Positions 45,493 to 54,776 of a DNA stretch of 64,000 nucleotides are shown in pieces. Numbering within the stretch: the first letter of the stretch is position 1; every line of letters starts with the position of its first letter. Source of the DNA: Chitinophaga sp. H8 (GTDB taxonomy: Bacteria > Bacteroidota > Bacteroidia > Chitinophagales > Chitinophagaceae). Below the pieces are notes generated by a model. It was not told where the DNA came from. It searched no databases and worked only from the letters and a program-made list of their open reading frames with translations. A program made the position numbers and the translations under genes. The stretch is from positions 2,542,001 to 2,606,000 of the forward strand of contig NZ_JBEXAC010000002.1 in assembly GCF_040567655.1 (NCBI RefSeq), in the 5' to 3' direction.

Positions 45493-46164
45493 ATGAAAAA
45501 AATATTCGGGCTGCTATCTTTATTATCCTGTGGGCATCTTTTGATAGCACAACAAAAAATAGACAGCAACTACGCTAATCCATATTATCTGCAAAGGATG
45601 GAATACTTTAATCAGGTACCCAAGCAGCATAATAATATTGTTTTCCTGGGCAACAGCATTACGGAAAGAGGAAAATGGCAGGACCTGCTGCCGGGCATGA
45701 AAGTGATTAACCGGGGTATTGGCGGTGATAATACTTTTGGTGTATTGGGCCGGCTGGATGGTATACTGGCAGAAAAGCCCGCCCGCATCTACCTGCTCAT
45801 TGGCATCAATGATCTGGGAAGAGGATTGCCAATAGCGGTGATCATCCATAATTACCAGCGTATCATAGCACGTATCAAACAGCTGTCGCCTAAAACAAAA
45901 GTGTATATCCAGAGTGTGCTGCCCCTGAATGAAGCGGTATTGCCCTATGCGTATCTGAAAGGGAAGAATGTAAAGGTGCAGGAACTGAATGTGGCTATAC
46001 AGCAGGTCGTGCAGGAGCATCACCTTACCTATATCAATTTGCATGAAGTATTTGCAGATGAGCAGGGAGAATTGAAAAAGGAATTGACAGAAGATGGGAT
46101 CCACCTGAAGCCGATGGCTTATGTGGAGTGGGTAAAATATCTGAAAGCGAAGAAATTCATATAA
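45493..46164 (+). CDS. Secreted SGNH/GDSL-type esterase, second of a tandem pair
   Basis: A signal peptide (ends LLIAQQ) and the same SGNH blocks as the preceding gene are present: VFLGNSITERGKWQ, GIGGDNT, GINDLGRG and DGIHLKPMAYVEW. The two proteins agree at about half of their positions by eye along the whole length, so they come from a tandem duplication. Keeping both suggests slightly different esters, or different positions on the same sugar. ATG 45493 gives the better signal peptide than ATG 45487. Confidence 0.9.
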   Translation: MKKIFGLLSLLSCGHLLIAQQKIDSNYANPYYLQRMEYFNQVPKQHNNIVFLGNSITERGKWQDLLPGMKVINRGIGGDNTFGVLGRLDGILAEKPARIYLLIGINDLGRGLPIAVIIHNYQRIIARIKQLSPKTKVYIQSVLPLNEAVLPYAYLKGKNVKVQELNVAIQQVVQEHHLTYINLHEVFADEQGELKKELTEDGIHLKPMAYVEWVKYLKAKKFI

Positions 46165-46242
46165 CTGTTACCGTTGCCATCCCCTGGTGTGCTTGATAGA
46201 CGCGCCGGGTTGGATGCAACGGCATACATCAAAACGATTGCT

Positions 46243-47184
46243 ATGAGAATAACGGGAACGTTCCTGGACGAGATCAGCCACGATATTCCTCATCAAAACT
46301 GGGGGCGTGCTGAGTGGGATAAGGATTTTGCTTACATGAAAGCGCTAGGCATTGACACGGTGATCCTGATCCGCAGTGGTTACCGTCGTTTTATTACCTA
46401 TCCTTCCCAATACCTGCAGCAGCAGTTTGGCTGTTATGCTCCCCCGGTAGACCTGGTAGGTATGTACCTGGAGCTGGCAGATAAATATGACATGCAGTTT
46501 TATTTTGGTTTGTATGATAGCGGACATTACTGGGATACCGGCAATATGCAGCCTGAAATAGATGCCAACCGGTTTGTGATAGCCGAGGTGTGGCGTAAGT
46601 ATGGGCACCATAAAAGTTTTAGGGGGTGGTACCTGAGTATGGAAATCAGCCGGCGGACAAAAGGCGCCGGAGATGCCTTCCGTACATTGGGACTGCAATG
46701 CAAGGAGATCAGCGGTGGGCTGCCCACCTTTATTTCTCCCTGGATAGATGGCAAGAAGGCCGTGATGGCGGCGCATGCTGAACTAACTAAAGAAGATGCG
46801 GTGTCTATTCAGGAACATGAAAAAGAGTGGAGCGAAATATTTGAGAATATCAGTGGCGCAGTAGATGCTGTTGCTTTTCAGGATGGACATATTGATTACC
46901 ACGAGCTGCCTGATTTTTTTGCCGTGAATAAGCAGATGGCTGACCGGTATGGGCTGCAATGCTGGACCAATGCAGAGTCATTTGACCGGGATATGCCTAT
47001 CAAGTTTTTGCCTATTAAATTTGAGAAGCTGCGTTTGAAGCTGGAAGCGGCCAGGCTGGCAGGTTATGATAAGGCTATCACGTTTGAGTTCTCCCATTTT
47101 ATGAGCCCGCAGTCTGCTTATGGACAAGCAGCTCATTTATATAACCGGTACAAGGAATATCTCGAAACATTAAAAACTAAATAA
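46243..47184 (+). CDS. DUF4434-like glycosidase-fold protein, cytoplasmic
   Basis: From ATG 46243 (MRITGTFLDEISHDIPHQNWGRAEWDKDFAYMKALGIDTVILIRSGYR) the protein has 313 residues and resembles DUF4434 proteins, which adopt a TIM barrel related to glycoside hydrolases. Later conserved parts are YLELADKYDMQFYFGLYDSGHYW, GHHKSFRGWYLSMEISRR, DAVAFQDGHIDYHELPDFF and CWTNAESF, with acidic residues at strand ends where catalytic groups would lie. No signal peptide is seen, so it would act on an imported oligosaccharide or glycoside. No activity is established for the family. Confidence 0.78.
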   Translation: MRITGTFLDEISHDIPHQNWGRAEWDKDFAYMKALGIDTVILIRSGYRRFITYPSQYLQQQFGCYAPPVDLVGMYLELADKYDMQFYFGLYDSGHYWDTGNMQPEIDANRFVIAEVWRKYGHHKSFRGWYLSMEISRRTKGAGDAFRTLGLQCKEISGGLPTFISPWIDGKKAVMAAHAELTKEDAVSIQEHEKEWSEIFENISGAVDAVAFQDGHIDYHELPDFFAVNKQMADRYGLQCWTNAESFDRDMPIKFLPIKFEKLRLKLEAARLAGYDKAITFEFSHFMSPQSAYGQAAHLYNRYKEYLETLKTK

Positions 47185-47257
47185 ACCTAAGCTGACTGAT
47201 AGTGCTGATAGCCGGTACGGCATCGCACCTGGCTATAAAAAAGATTTGATTACTAAG

Positions 47258-48436
47258 ATGAAACAATTTGCTGAACAGTATAAGCTGGAACTGCTGGAGA
47301 ATGTGCTGCCCTTTTGGATGAAAAATTCTCCGGATGAAACTTACGGAGGTTATTTTACTTGTCTGGAAAGAGATGGTGCGGTGTATGATACCGATAAATT
47401 CATGTGGTTGCAGGGCAGGCAGGTATGGTTGTTTTCCATGCTGTTTGATAAGGTAGCTCCCCGCGAAGAATGGCGTAAGCTGGCCGAGCAGGGCGCTGCA
47501 TTTATGGAGAAATATGGAAGGGATGCAGCAGGCAACTGGTATTTCTCTTTGACCCGGGAGGGGCAGCCGCTGACACAGCCTTATAATATTTTTTCTGATT
47601 GTTTTGCAGCCATGGGTTTTGGCGCATTGTATAAGATTCAGCCGGAACAACGTTATTATGATATCGCAAAAGATACGTTTAATAACATTCTGGAAAGACG
47701 TAATAACCCCAAAGGTGCTTACAATAAAGCCTTTCCTGGTACGCGTGAGCTGAAAAACTTTGCGCTGCCGATGATCCTTTGCAATTTGTCGCTGGAGCTG
47801 GAGCATATCCTGGGAAGTGAAACGGTGAACCGTTTTATCCCCGAAGTGCTGCACGAAGTAATGGACGTGTTCTACCAGCCTGACAAGGGGTTGATCCTGG
47901 AAAACGTCAATGCAGATGGGAGTTTTTCCGATAGCTTTGAAGGTCGCCTGATCAATCCGGGGCATACGATTGAAGCGATGTGGTTCATTATGGACCTGGC
48001 AGTACGACTGAACAGACCGGAGCTGGCAGAACAGGCCGTGGCCATTGCTTTGCGCACGCTGGAATATGGATGGGACCAGGAGCATGGTGGCATATTTTAT
48101 TTTATGGATGTGCAGGGGCATCCGGTACAGCAATTAGAGTGGGATCAGAAACTGTGGTGGGTGCATATGGAAACGCTGGTATGTCTGGCAAAGGGATATC
48201 AGATTACTGGCAATGAAGCCTGTAAAACGTGGTTTGAGAAAGTTCATGCTTACACCTGGGCACATTTTAAAGACCAGGAACATGGAGAGTGGTTTGGATA
48301 TCTTACCCGTCAGGGGCAACCCTTATTATCACTCAAGGGTGGTAAATGGAAAGGTTGTTTTCATGTACCGCGGGCGTTATACCAGGTATGGCAAACGCTG
48401 GAAAAGATCGCACAATTGGAACCTATCGCGTCTTAG
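47258..48436 (+). CDS. AGE-family epimerase/isomerase (N-acylglucosamine 2-epimerase fold)
   Basis: This 392-residue (alpha/alpha)6-barrel enzyme is the last gene of the locus. Motifs include MWLQGRQVWLFSMLF (about 45-60), GQPLTQPYNIFSDCFAAMGFGALY, NPGHTIEAMWFIMDLA and WDQEHGGIFYF, with WDQKLWWVHMETLVCLAKGY. The His of GHTIEA and the His of WVHMET match the catalytic pair of renin-binding-protein-like enzymes. The reaction could be ManNAc to GlcNAc, or glucose to mannose; neighbours favour the amino sugar. The frame is open from a TTG at 47246, but ATG 47258 is the better start. Confidence 0.9.
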   Translation: MKQFAEQYKLELLENVLPFWMKNSPDETYGGYFTCLERDGAVYDTDKFMWLQGRQVWLFSMLFDKVAPREEWRKLAEQGAAFMEKYGRDAAGNWYFSLTREGQPLTQPYNIFSDCFAAMGFGALYKIQPEQRYYDIAKDTFNNILERRNNPKGAYNKAFPGTRELKNFALPMILCNLSLELEHILGSETVNRFIPEVLHEVMDVFYQPDKGLILENVNADGSFSDSFEGRLINPGHTIEAMWFIMDLAVRLNRPELAEQAVAIALRTLEYGWDQEHGGIFYFMDVQGHPVQQLEWDQKLWWVHMETLVCLAKGYQITGNEACKTWFEKVHAYTWAHFKDQEHGEWFGYLTRQGQPLLSLKGGKWKGCFHVPRALYQVWQTLEKIAQLEPIAS

Positions 48437-48475
48437 TATTAACCGGATAACTGAAAAATGAAAATGATAAAAATG

Positions 48476-48507
48476 GCCAGTCCCGCGAAAGGACTGGCTA
48501 TTTTTAT
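48476..48507 (+). terminator. Rho-independent terminator of the utilisation locus
   Basis: GCCAGTCC (48476-48483) pairs with GGACTGGC (48491-48498) around a 7-base loop, followed by TATTTTTATT. It lies 40 bp after the epimerase stop codon and closes the ten-gene unit. Confidence 0.85.
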
Positions 48508-48529
48508 TAACACTGTTTTTGTGATATTT

Positions 48530-49615
<1,086 letters not shown>

Positions 49616-49673
49616 TTATCTACCCATATTACTGGCCCCTGCCAGGGAGCATGCCGGGTAACACCGGAAAGCG

Positions 49674-49681
49674 TAAATTCG
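49674..49681 (+). promoter_or_regulatory. -7 promoter element of the AraC-family gene
   Basis: TAAATTCG is close to the Bacteroidota -7 consensus (TAnnTTTG, with TAnnTTCG as a known variant). It lies 20 bp before ATG 49701 and implies a very short leader. No -33 TTG was identified. Confidence 0.4.
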
Positions 49682-49700
49682 TATCATTAAAGCCATTGAT

Positions 49701-50600
49701 ATGGAAGCCATTGTAAAGCTGGATAGTATAAGCGCCTATAATAAAATGCGGGGAGTAGCCACTCAGCACCCGCTGATCAGTATGCTGGATCTGTCAAAAG
49801 CCAGATCACTACCTGAGAAAACATTCAATTTTAGCTTGTATGCCATCTACCTGAAGGAATTGAAGTGCGGAGAGCTGAAGTATGGGCGTAACAATTATGA
49901 TTACCAGGAAGGCACCCTGGTATTTATAGCTCCTGGTCAGGTATTGGGGGTACAACCAAGAGTCACCAAAGCACCGGAGCTTAAAGGCCGGGCCTTGGTT
50001 TTTCATCCTGATCTGATAAAGGGGACGCCATTGGGAAAACATATTGCGGAATATTCTTTCTTTTCCTATGATGCGAATGAGGCACTTCATCTGTCTGAAA
50101 AGGAAAGGCAGATCGTACTGGATTGTTTTGAGAAAATCGGGTATGAGCTGGAGCAATCCATTGACAAGCACAGCAAAAAACTAATTGCCGCCAATATAGA
50201 ACTGTTCCTGAATTATTGTAACAGGTTTTATGACAGGCAATTCATTACCCGCGAAAGTATTTATGGTGGCATTGTGGAAAGATTTGAGGGAGTACTGAAC
50301 GCATATTTTTCCGCAGATACTCCCCAGACCATGGGTCTGCCGTCAGTAGCCTATTGTGCAGGCGAACTGCATTTATCCCCCAACTATTTTGGTGATCTTA
50401 TCAAAAAAGAAACCGGAAAATCGGCACAGGAATATATTCAGTTGAAGCTGATAGATATTGCCAAGGAGAAAATATTTGATACCACCAAAAGCGTCAGTGA
50501 AATTGCCTATGAGCTGGGTTTCAAGTATCCCCAGCATTTTACCCGTTTGTTTAAGAAAAAGGTAGGCTACTCACCTATGGAGTACCGGAGCTTAAATTAA
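49701..50600 (+). CDS. AraC-family transcriptional regulator
   Basis: The 299-residue protein has an N-terminal sensing domain of the AraC_binding_2/cupin type (TFNFSLYAIYLKELKCGELKYGRNNYDYQEGTLVFIAPGQ) and a C-terminal double helix-turn-helix (residues about 200-299) with YCAGELHLSPNYFGDLIKKETGKSAQEYIQLKLIDIAKEKI and SVSEIAYELGFKYPQHFTRLFKKKVGYSPMEYR. It is divergent to the aldo/keto reductase gene and probably activates it in response to a carbonyl compound. Confidence 0.92.
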   Translation: MEAIVKLDSISAYNKMRGVATQHPLISMLDLSKARSLPEKTFNFSLYAIYLKELKCGELKYGRNNYDYQEGTLVFIAPGQVLGVQPRVTKAPELKGRALVFHPDLIKGTPLGKHIAEYSFFSYDANEALHLSEKERQIVLDCFEKIGYELEQSIDKHSKKLIAANIELFLNYCNRFYDRQFITRESIYGGIVERFEGVLNAYFSADTPQTMGLPSVAYCAGELHLSPNYFGDLIKKETGKSAQEYIQLKLIDIAKEKIFDTTKSVSEIAYELGFKYPQHFTRLFKKKVGYSPMEYRSLN

Positions 50601-50710
50601 GGGGATCCGGAGATACCGCTGCTGCACTTATTGTATGCCGGCCTCACCTGTTCGGCAAACAAAACGGAAGATAATTCTAAGTAACTTTAAAAGGATAAAG
50701 CCATTTTGCT

Positions 50711-52111
50711 ATGAACAAGGTTACTGTTGAATGGTTACAGGCTATTGATGCCATTAAGGATGTGCCGGCCAGTCAGCTGCAATGGCTGATTGATCAGAGC
50801 GAGCAGGAGATGATTCCCGCAGGGGAGCTGTTGTTTGAGGCCGGAACTCCTATCCGGGGCACCACCTTCATCTTCAGTGGTAAGGTACGGGTGTACCAGC
50901 CGCAAAAAACGGGCGACCGGGAGGTGAGTATCATGGAGGCGAGGACAATTACCGGTTATCTCCCTTTTTCAAGAGGTAAAGTTGCCGCGCTGAATGGAGT
51001 CGCTATGGAAGACACGTACATCATGCGTTTTCCCATTGATAAAATGGATATGCTGATCCGTACACATTTTGAGCTAACACAGGCATTGGTGCATATTATG
51101 ACCAGCCGGGTGAGGGAGTTTACCTCTTTACAGCAGCAAAGTGAAAAGATGATGGCATTGGGAAAACTATCTGCCGGGCTGGCACATGAGCTGAACAATC
51201 CTGCCGCGGCAGTGGTACGGGGAGCTACCTCCCTGAAGCAGCATTTGCAGCTGCTGCCTGAATCCTTTAAACAGATCATTGCTATCCGCATGCCGGAAGA
51301 AGATGTGGATATCGTGAATGACAAGCTGTTTGCAGTATTACAAAAAAAGGAAAAACCAACGCTTTCCATGATGGAAAGGTCGGCCCAAGAGGATGAAATC
51401 ATGGATTGGCTGGAGGAGCACGGCACCACCAATAGTGCAGAGGTAGCAGAAAATTTTGTTGATTTTGGATTTACCCTGGAAGACCTGGAAGGGTTTAAGG
51501 CGCATATTCCAGCGGCTTATATATCCCCCATCTTTAACTGGATCAATACAAACCTGGTTACGGAAAAGATGGTCACCGATATAGAAGATGCTTCCCAGCG
51601 CATAGCCCACCTGGTAGGGTCGGTAAAGACCTTTACACATATGGACCAGGGGCATGACAAACAGTGGGCCGATATTCACGATGGAATCAGGAATACGCTG
51701 GTGATGCTGCAGCATAAAATCCGCAAGGGGCAGATAATAATAACGGAGCAGTTTGACAATACCCTGCCGCCGGTAAAAGCATTGATCGGAGAGTTGAACC
51801 AGGTGTGGACCAATCTGATCGACAATGCGCTGGATGCCATGGAAAGTAATGGTAATGGTGTGTTGGAGATCAAAACGGAAAAGTCTGGTACCAATGTGCA
51901 GGTCACTATTACAGACAATGGGCCGGGTATTCCGGAAGAGATCATTACGCGGATCTTTGATCCGTTTTTTACTACCAAAGAAATTGGAAAAGGGACGGGG
52001 CTGGGATTGGATATCGTTATGCAGATCATCCGTCAGCATCGCGGTACGGTTAAAGTAACCAGTATGCCCGGCAGTACACAATTTGTTGTTTGCCTGCCCA
52101 TCAATGGATAA
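50711..52111 (+). CDS. Histidine kinase with N-terminal cyclic-nucleotide-binding-like domain
   Basis: This 466-residue soluble protein begins with a CNBD/CAP-like sensor (residues about 15-140: [32 protein letters not shown]). A HisKA-like helix follows with the phospho-His in [18 protein letters not shown], then a long helical insert (about 185-305) and an HATPase_c domain with [26 protein letters not shown] and [15 protein letters not shown]. It is the first of a three-gene unit, 30 bp before a receiver/flavoprotein fusion that should be its phosphorylation partner. The nucleotide or other ligand of the CNBD is unknown. Confidence 0.92.
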   Translation: MNKVTVEWLQAIDAIKDVPASQLQWLIDQSEQEMIPAGELLFEAGTPIRGTTFIFSGKVRVYQPQKTGDREVSIMEARTITGYLPFSRGKVAALNGVAMEDTYIMRFPIDKMDMLIRTHFELTQALVHIMTSRVREFTSLQQQSEKMMALGKLSAGLAHELNNPAAAVVRGATSLKQHLQLLPESFKQIIAIRMPEEDVDIVNDKLFAVLQKKEKPTLSMMERSAQEDEIMDWLEEHGTTNSAEVAENFVDFGFTLEDLEGFKAHIPAAYISPIFNWINTNLVTEKMVTDIEDASQRIAHLVGSVKTFTHMDQGHDKQWADIHDGIRNTLVMLQHKIRKGQIIITEQFDNTLPPVKALIGELNQVWTNLIDNALDAMESNGNGVLEIKTEKSGTNVQVTITDNGPGIPEEIITRIFDPFFTTKEIGKGTGLGLDIVMQIIRQHRGTVKVTSMPGSTQFVVCLPING

Positions 52112-52141
52112 CCGGGCAGGAAATAGTATATTTAAATAGTT

Positions 52142-53806
52142 ATGAATTTACCAATCATTCTTTGCATTGATGATGATGCGCAGGTATTACGGGCGATTGT
52201 TCGTGACCTGAAAAGTAAGTACCGGGATAACTACCGGGTGATCAGCACCACGATTGTAAAAGAGGCACTGGACAGTTTGCTGGAGCTGAAGAATAAGGGA
52301 GAAACGGTAGCGATGTTTATTTCGGACCAGCGTATGCCGGATATGGAGGGAGTCGCTTTCCTGGAAAAGGCAAAGACATTTTATCCGGAAGCCAAACGTG
52401 TACTGCTTACTGCCTACTCTGATACCGATGCTGCTATAAAAGCTATCAATACCGTACAGCTGGATTATTACCTGGTGAAGCCCTGGGCACCACCGGAGGA
52501 GAAGCTATATCCAATTATCGATGAATTGCTGGACGACTGGCAAAACACGTATCATCCGGATTTTAAGGGCATCAAGGTAGTAGGGTATCAGTTTTCACAA
52601 TCGTCTCATGCCATTAAAGATTTTCTGGCAGGTAATCTTATTCCTTATCAGTGGCTGGATATTCAGACAGCGGTAGAAGGCAGCCGTTTACTTTCCCTGA
52701 ACGGGCTGGAAGTAAAAGACCTGCCGGTGATATTTTTTGAAGATGGTACCTATCTGGCGCATCCTACTATTATTGCCATTGCAGATAAGGTAGGTTTGAA
52801 TCCAAGGATCAAGGAAGAGGTATATGATGTGGTGATTATAGGCGCCGGTCCGGCAGGATTGGCCGCCGGGGTATATGGCGCTTCCGAGGGATTAAAAACA
52901 TTACTTATAGAAAGGCATGCCCCCGGCGGACAAGCAGGCACCAGCTCACGTATTGAAAACTACCTGGGATTTCCGGCAGGACTGAGCGGTGCAGAGCTGA
53001 CACGCCGGGCTATTGCACAGGCCACCCGGCTGGGTACGGAGTTTATAGCCCCGCAATCAGTAAAAGATATTCAGCAGGTAGATGGGTATAACCGGATTAT
53101 TCTGCAGGATGATACCTGTATTAATACCCGGAGTGTAGTGATCACCACAGGCGTAGACTACCGGAAGCTGCCCACCAAAGGTATTGCGGAATTTACCGGA
53201 GCAGGTATTTACTATGGTGCCGCGATGACAGAAGCCACGGCATGCAGAGATAAGGAAGTATATATTGTAGGAGGAGGGAATTCTGCAGGACAGGCAGCTA
53301 TGTATCTATCCAAGTTTGCCAGAAATGTGTATATCCTTGTCCGTAAGGAAGACCTGACCAGCACGATGTCGGCCTACCTGATTGCGCAGATCAAGGACAC
53401 CCCTAATATCCACCTGAAGCCTAAAACAGAGATTGTGGAAGCCCGTGGATCGGATAAGTTGGAACAGCTGGTATTAACGCAGGTAGATACCCATGAAAGA
53501 GAAGAAGTGCAGGCAGATGCCCTTTACATCTTTATCGGAGCCAAGCCATTTACAGACTGGATTGCCCTGAATATTATCAAAGATGAAAAGGGATTTATTG
53601 AAACGGGGCGGGAGTTGAAAAACTACCAGCATTTTAACAAGATCTGGAAACAACAGCGGGATCCCTATCTGCTGGAAACCAGTTGCCCGGGTATTTTTGC
53701 GGCAGGCGATGTGCGTGCCAATGCCATGAACCGGGTAGCCTCTGCTGTAGGGGAAGGCTCTATGGCCATCAGTTTTGTACATAAGTATCTTGCGGAAGTT
53801 AAATAG
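52142..53806 (+). CDS. Response regulator receiver fused to a thioredoxin-reductase-like flavoprotein lacking CxxC
   Basis: Domains in order are a receiver (1-125; acidic IDDD, phospho-Asp in FISDQRMPDMEG, Lys in YLVKPWAPP), a small thioredoxin/glutaredoxin-like region (about 140-215, KVVGYQFSQSSHAIKDFLAGNLIPYQW, without active-site Cys), and an NADPH/FAD oxidoreductase (VVIIGAGPAGLAAGVYGASEG, APGGQAGTSSRIENYLGFP, VYIVGGGNSAGQAAMYLS, CPGIFAAGDVRANAMNRVASAVGEGS). Where thioredoxin reductase has CATC, this protein has GAAMTEATAC, and no CxxC exists anywhere. It cannot use a dithiol and may pass electrons to another acceptor under phosphorylation control. Confidence 0.9.
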   Translation: MNLPIILCIDDDAQVLRAIVRDLKSKYRDNYRVISTTIVKEALDSLLELKNKGETVAMFISDQRMPDMEGVAFLEKAKTFYPEAKRVLLTAYSDTDAAIKAINTVQLDYYLVKPWAPPEEKLYPIIDELLDDWQNTYHPDFKGIKVVGYQFSQSSHAIKDFLAGNLIPYQWLDIQTAVEGSRLLSLNGLEVKDLPVIFFEDGTYLAHPTIIAIADKVGLNPRIKEEVYDVVIIGAGPAGLAAGVYGASEGLKTLLIERHAPGGQAGTSSRIENYLGFPAGLSGAELTRRAIAQATRLGTEFIAPQSVKDIQQVDGYNRIILQDDTCINTRSVVITTGVDYRKLPTKGIAEFTGAGIYYGAAMTEATACRDKEVYIVGGGNSAGQAAMYLSKFARNVYILVRKEDLTSTMSAYLIAQIKDTPNIHLKPKTEIVEARGSDKLEQLVLTQVDTHEREEVQADALYIFIGAKPFTDWIALNIIKDEKGFIETGRELKNYQHFNKIWKQQRDPYLLETSCPGIFAAGDVRANAMNRVASAVGEGSMAISFVHKYLAEVK

Positions 53807-53812
53807 TATCAT

Positions 53813-54085
53813 ATGACACAAAACGAATTTTGTCAGCATATCAGAGAAATCCACGAGCTTAAAGTGGCACAAAAGCATGAATGTGCCGAATGTATAAAAA
53901 CAAACAGTGAATGGGTGCATCTGCGCACCTGTCAAACCTGCGGGGTAACATTATGTTGTGACGACTCTCCCAACAGGCATATGACGGGGCATTATCATCA
54001 AACCCATCACCCTGTAGTATCTTCCGCAGAGCCAGGAGAACGGTGGTTGTGGTGTTATGAAGATGATGCCTTTGTGGAATACTGA
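53813..54085 (+). CDS. UBP-type zinc finger protein
   Basis: This 90-residue protein is almost wholly a ZnF-UBP domain: C24xxC27, C40xxC43, C48-C49, then H56, H60, H65 and H66, with CQTCGVTLCCDDSPNRHMTGHYHQTHHP and the closing GERWLWCYEDDAFVEY. In eukaryotes this fold binds the free ubiquitin C-terminus; bacterial single-domain copies have no settled role. It starts 6 bp after the flavoprotein fusion and is its likely partner or redox target, since a cluster of Cys and His could sense oxidation. Confidence 0.9.
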   Translation: MTQNEFCQHIREIHELKVAQKHECAECIKTNSEWVHLRTCQTCGVTLCCDDSPNRHMTGHYHQTHHPVVSSAEPGERWLWCYEDDAFVEY

Positions 54086-54155
54086 TTATTTCGCAGTGAG
54101 CTACCTTACCGTAGATGAGCGTTCGTTACCCCCATTCTAGCGGTCTTAAACAGCA

Positions 54156-54623
54156 TCAATGAGGGATATCGTTCACGCTTATTTTGATCACTACCTTTTT
54201 AACTGGTATGGGCTCGTCAATGCGAAGGTTAGGCATATGCAGATCGGAGGGGAAGAAAACCGCAAACTGGTCCTGGTCCAGTTTGGTAAAGAACGCCGGT
54301 TTTTCATCAAACAGCATAAAATCGGTGGGTTCATCATATGGCTGGGAAGGTGTTTTCTGGAGCAGTAAATCGTGCCCAACGAGTTCCGCGCCACTCACAA
54401 CATATTGTATGTCAATGTATTTCCTGTGGGCTTCCATACGTTCTCCGGAAGGGTCTACGGTATCGTATTCATTCACAATGGCAAAGATATTTTTCCCATC
54501 AATTTCATATTTCCCTTTTTCCAGTGCGTTAAAATCGGTTTTGGCCAGGTATTCAAAAGCTTTGACGAATTTGGGTCCAAGGCCGTGGTAAAGGTGTGCG
54601 TTCTGTAAAGTGTCTAGTATCAT
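54156..54623 (-). CDS. YhcH/YjgK/YiaL (DUF386) family protein
   Basis: This 155-residue cupin-like protein shows ALEKGKYEIDGKNIFAIVNEYDT, AHRKYIDIQYVVSGAELVGHDLLL, DFMLFDEKPAFFTKLDQDQFAVFFPSDLHMPNLRID and VKKVVIKI. The His and Glu residues at HRKYIDIQ and SDLHMP are the metal-binding positions of the family. Relatives (YhcH/NanQ, TabA) act as sugar anomerases or in sialic acid use in enterobacteria, so it may serve the acetyl-amino-sugar locus 6 kb upstream. It shares its promoter region with the LytS-like kinase gene. Confidence 0.9.
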   Translation of the reverse strand: MILDTLQNAHLYHGLGPKFVKAFEYLAKTDFNALEKGKYEIDGKNIFAIVNEYDTVDPSGERMEAHRKYIDIQYVVSGAELVGHDLLLQKTPSQPYDEPTDFMLFDEKPAFFTKLDQDQFAVFFPSDLHMPNLRIDEPIPVKKVVIKISVNDIPH

Positions 54624-54689
54624 TGTATAAAATAAGAGATCAAAAATAACTTATTTGAATTTATATGCAAGTGGTGATTTGCCGGTTTC

Positions 54690-54753
54690 GTTAACCCAAA
54701 TCCGCCATTCGTTAATTCATGCCGGAGGTACATTGTTTAATTGCGCAATTTTA
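54690..54753 (+). promoter_or_regulatory. LytTR-type direct repeat and promoter, kinase-regulator operon
   Basis: Half-sites TTCGTTAAC and TTCGTTAAT have their G at 54690 and 54711, exactly 21 bp apart. A -7-like CAATTTTA begins at 54746, exactly 35 bp after the second G. The form matches the direct-repeat operators of LytTR proteins (two 9-bp repeats separated by about 12 bp). The operon it precedes encodes a LytTR regulator, so autoregulation is likely. The divergent YhcH gene may also respond. Confidence 0.7.
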
Positions 54754-54776
54754 CCCCAAAGCAGGGGGTTGGTTAT

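Noticed and set aside
47177..48133. 318-codon open frame opposite the AGE epimerase gene
   Set aside because: The sense strand carries all AGE motifs; the reverse frame is a shadow without recognisable features.
33404..48436. Classical sialic acid (nan) operon
   Set aside because: The esterases, symporter and epimerase would fit, but there is no N-acetylneuraminate lyase, sialidase or ManNAc kinase in the window, so the assignment stays open.
51338..52081. 247-codon open frame opposite the CNBD kinase gene
   Set aside because: It overlaps the conserved kinase ATPase domain on the other strand and shows no domain.
52142..53806. Annotation as thioredoxin reductase
   Set aside because: The active-site CxxC is missing and the protein has no CxxC at all, so only the fold is similar.
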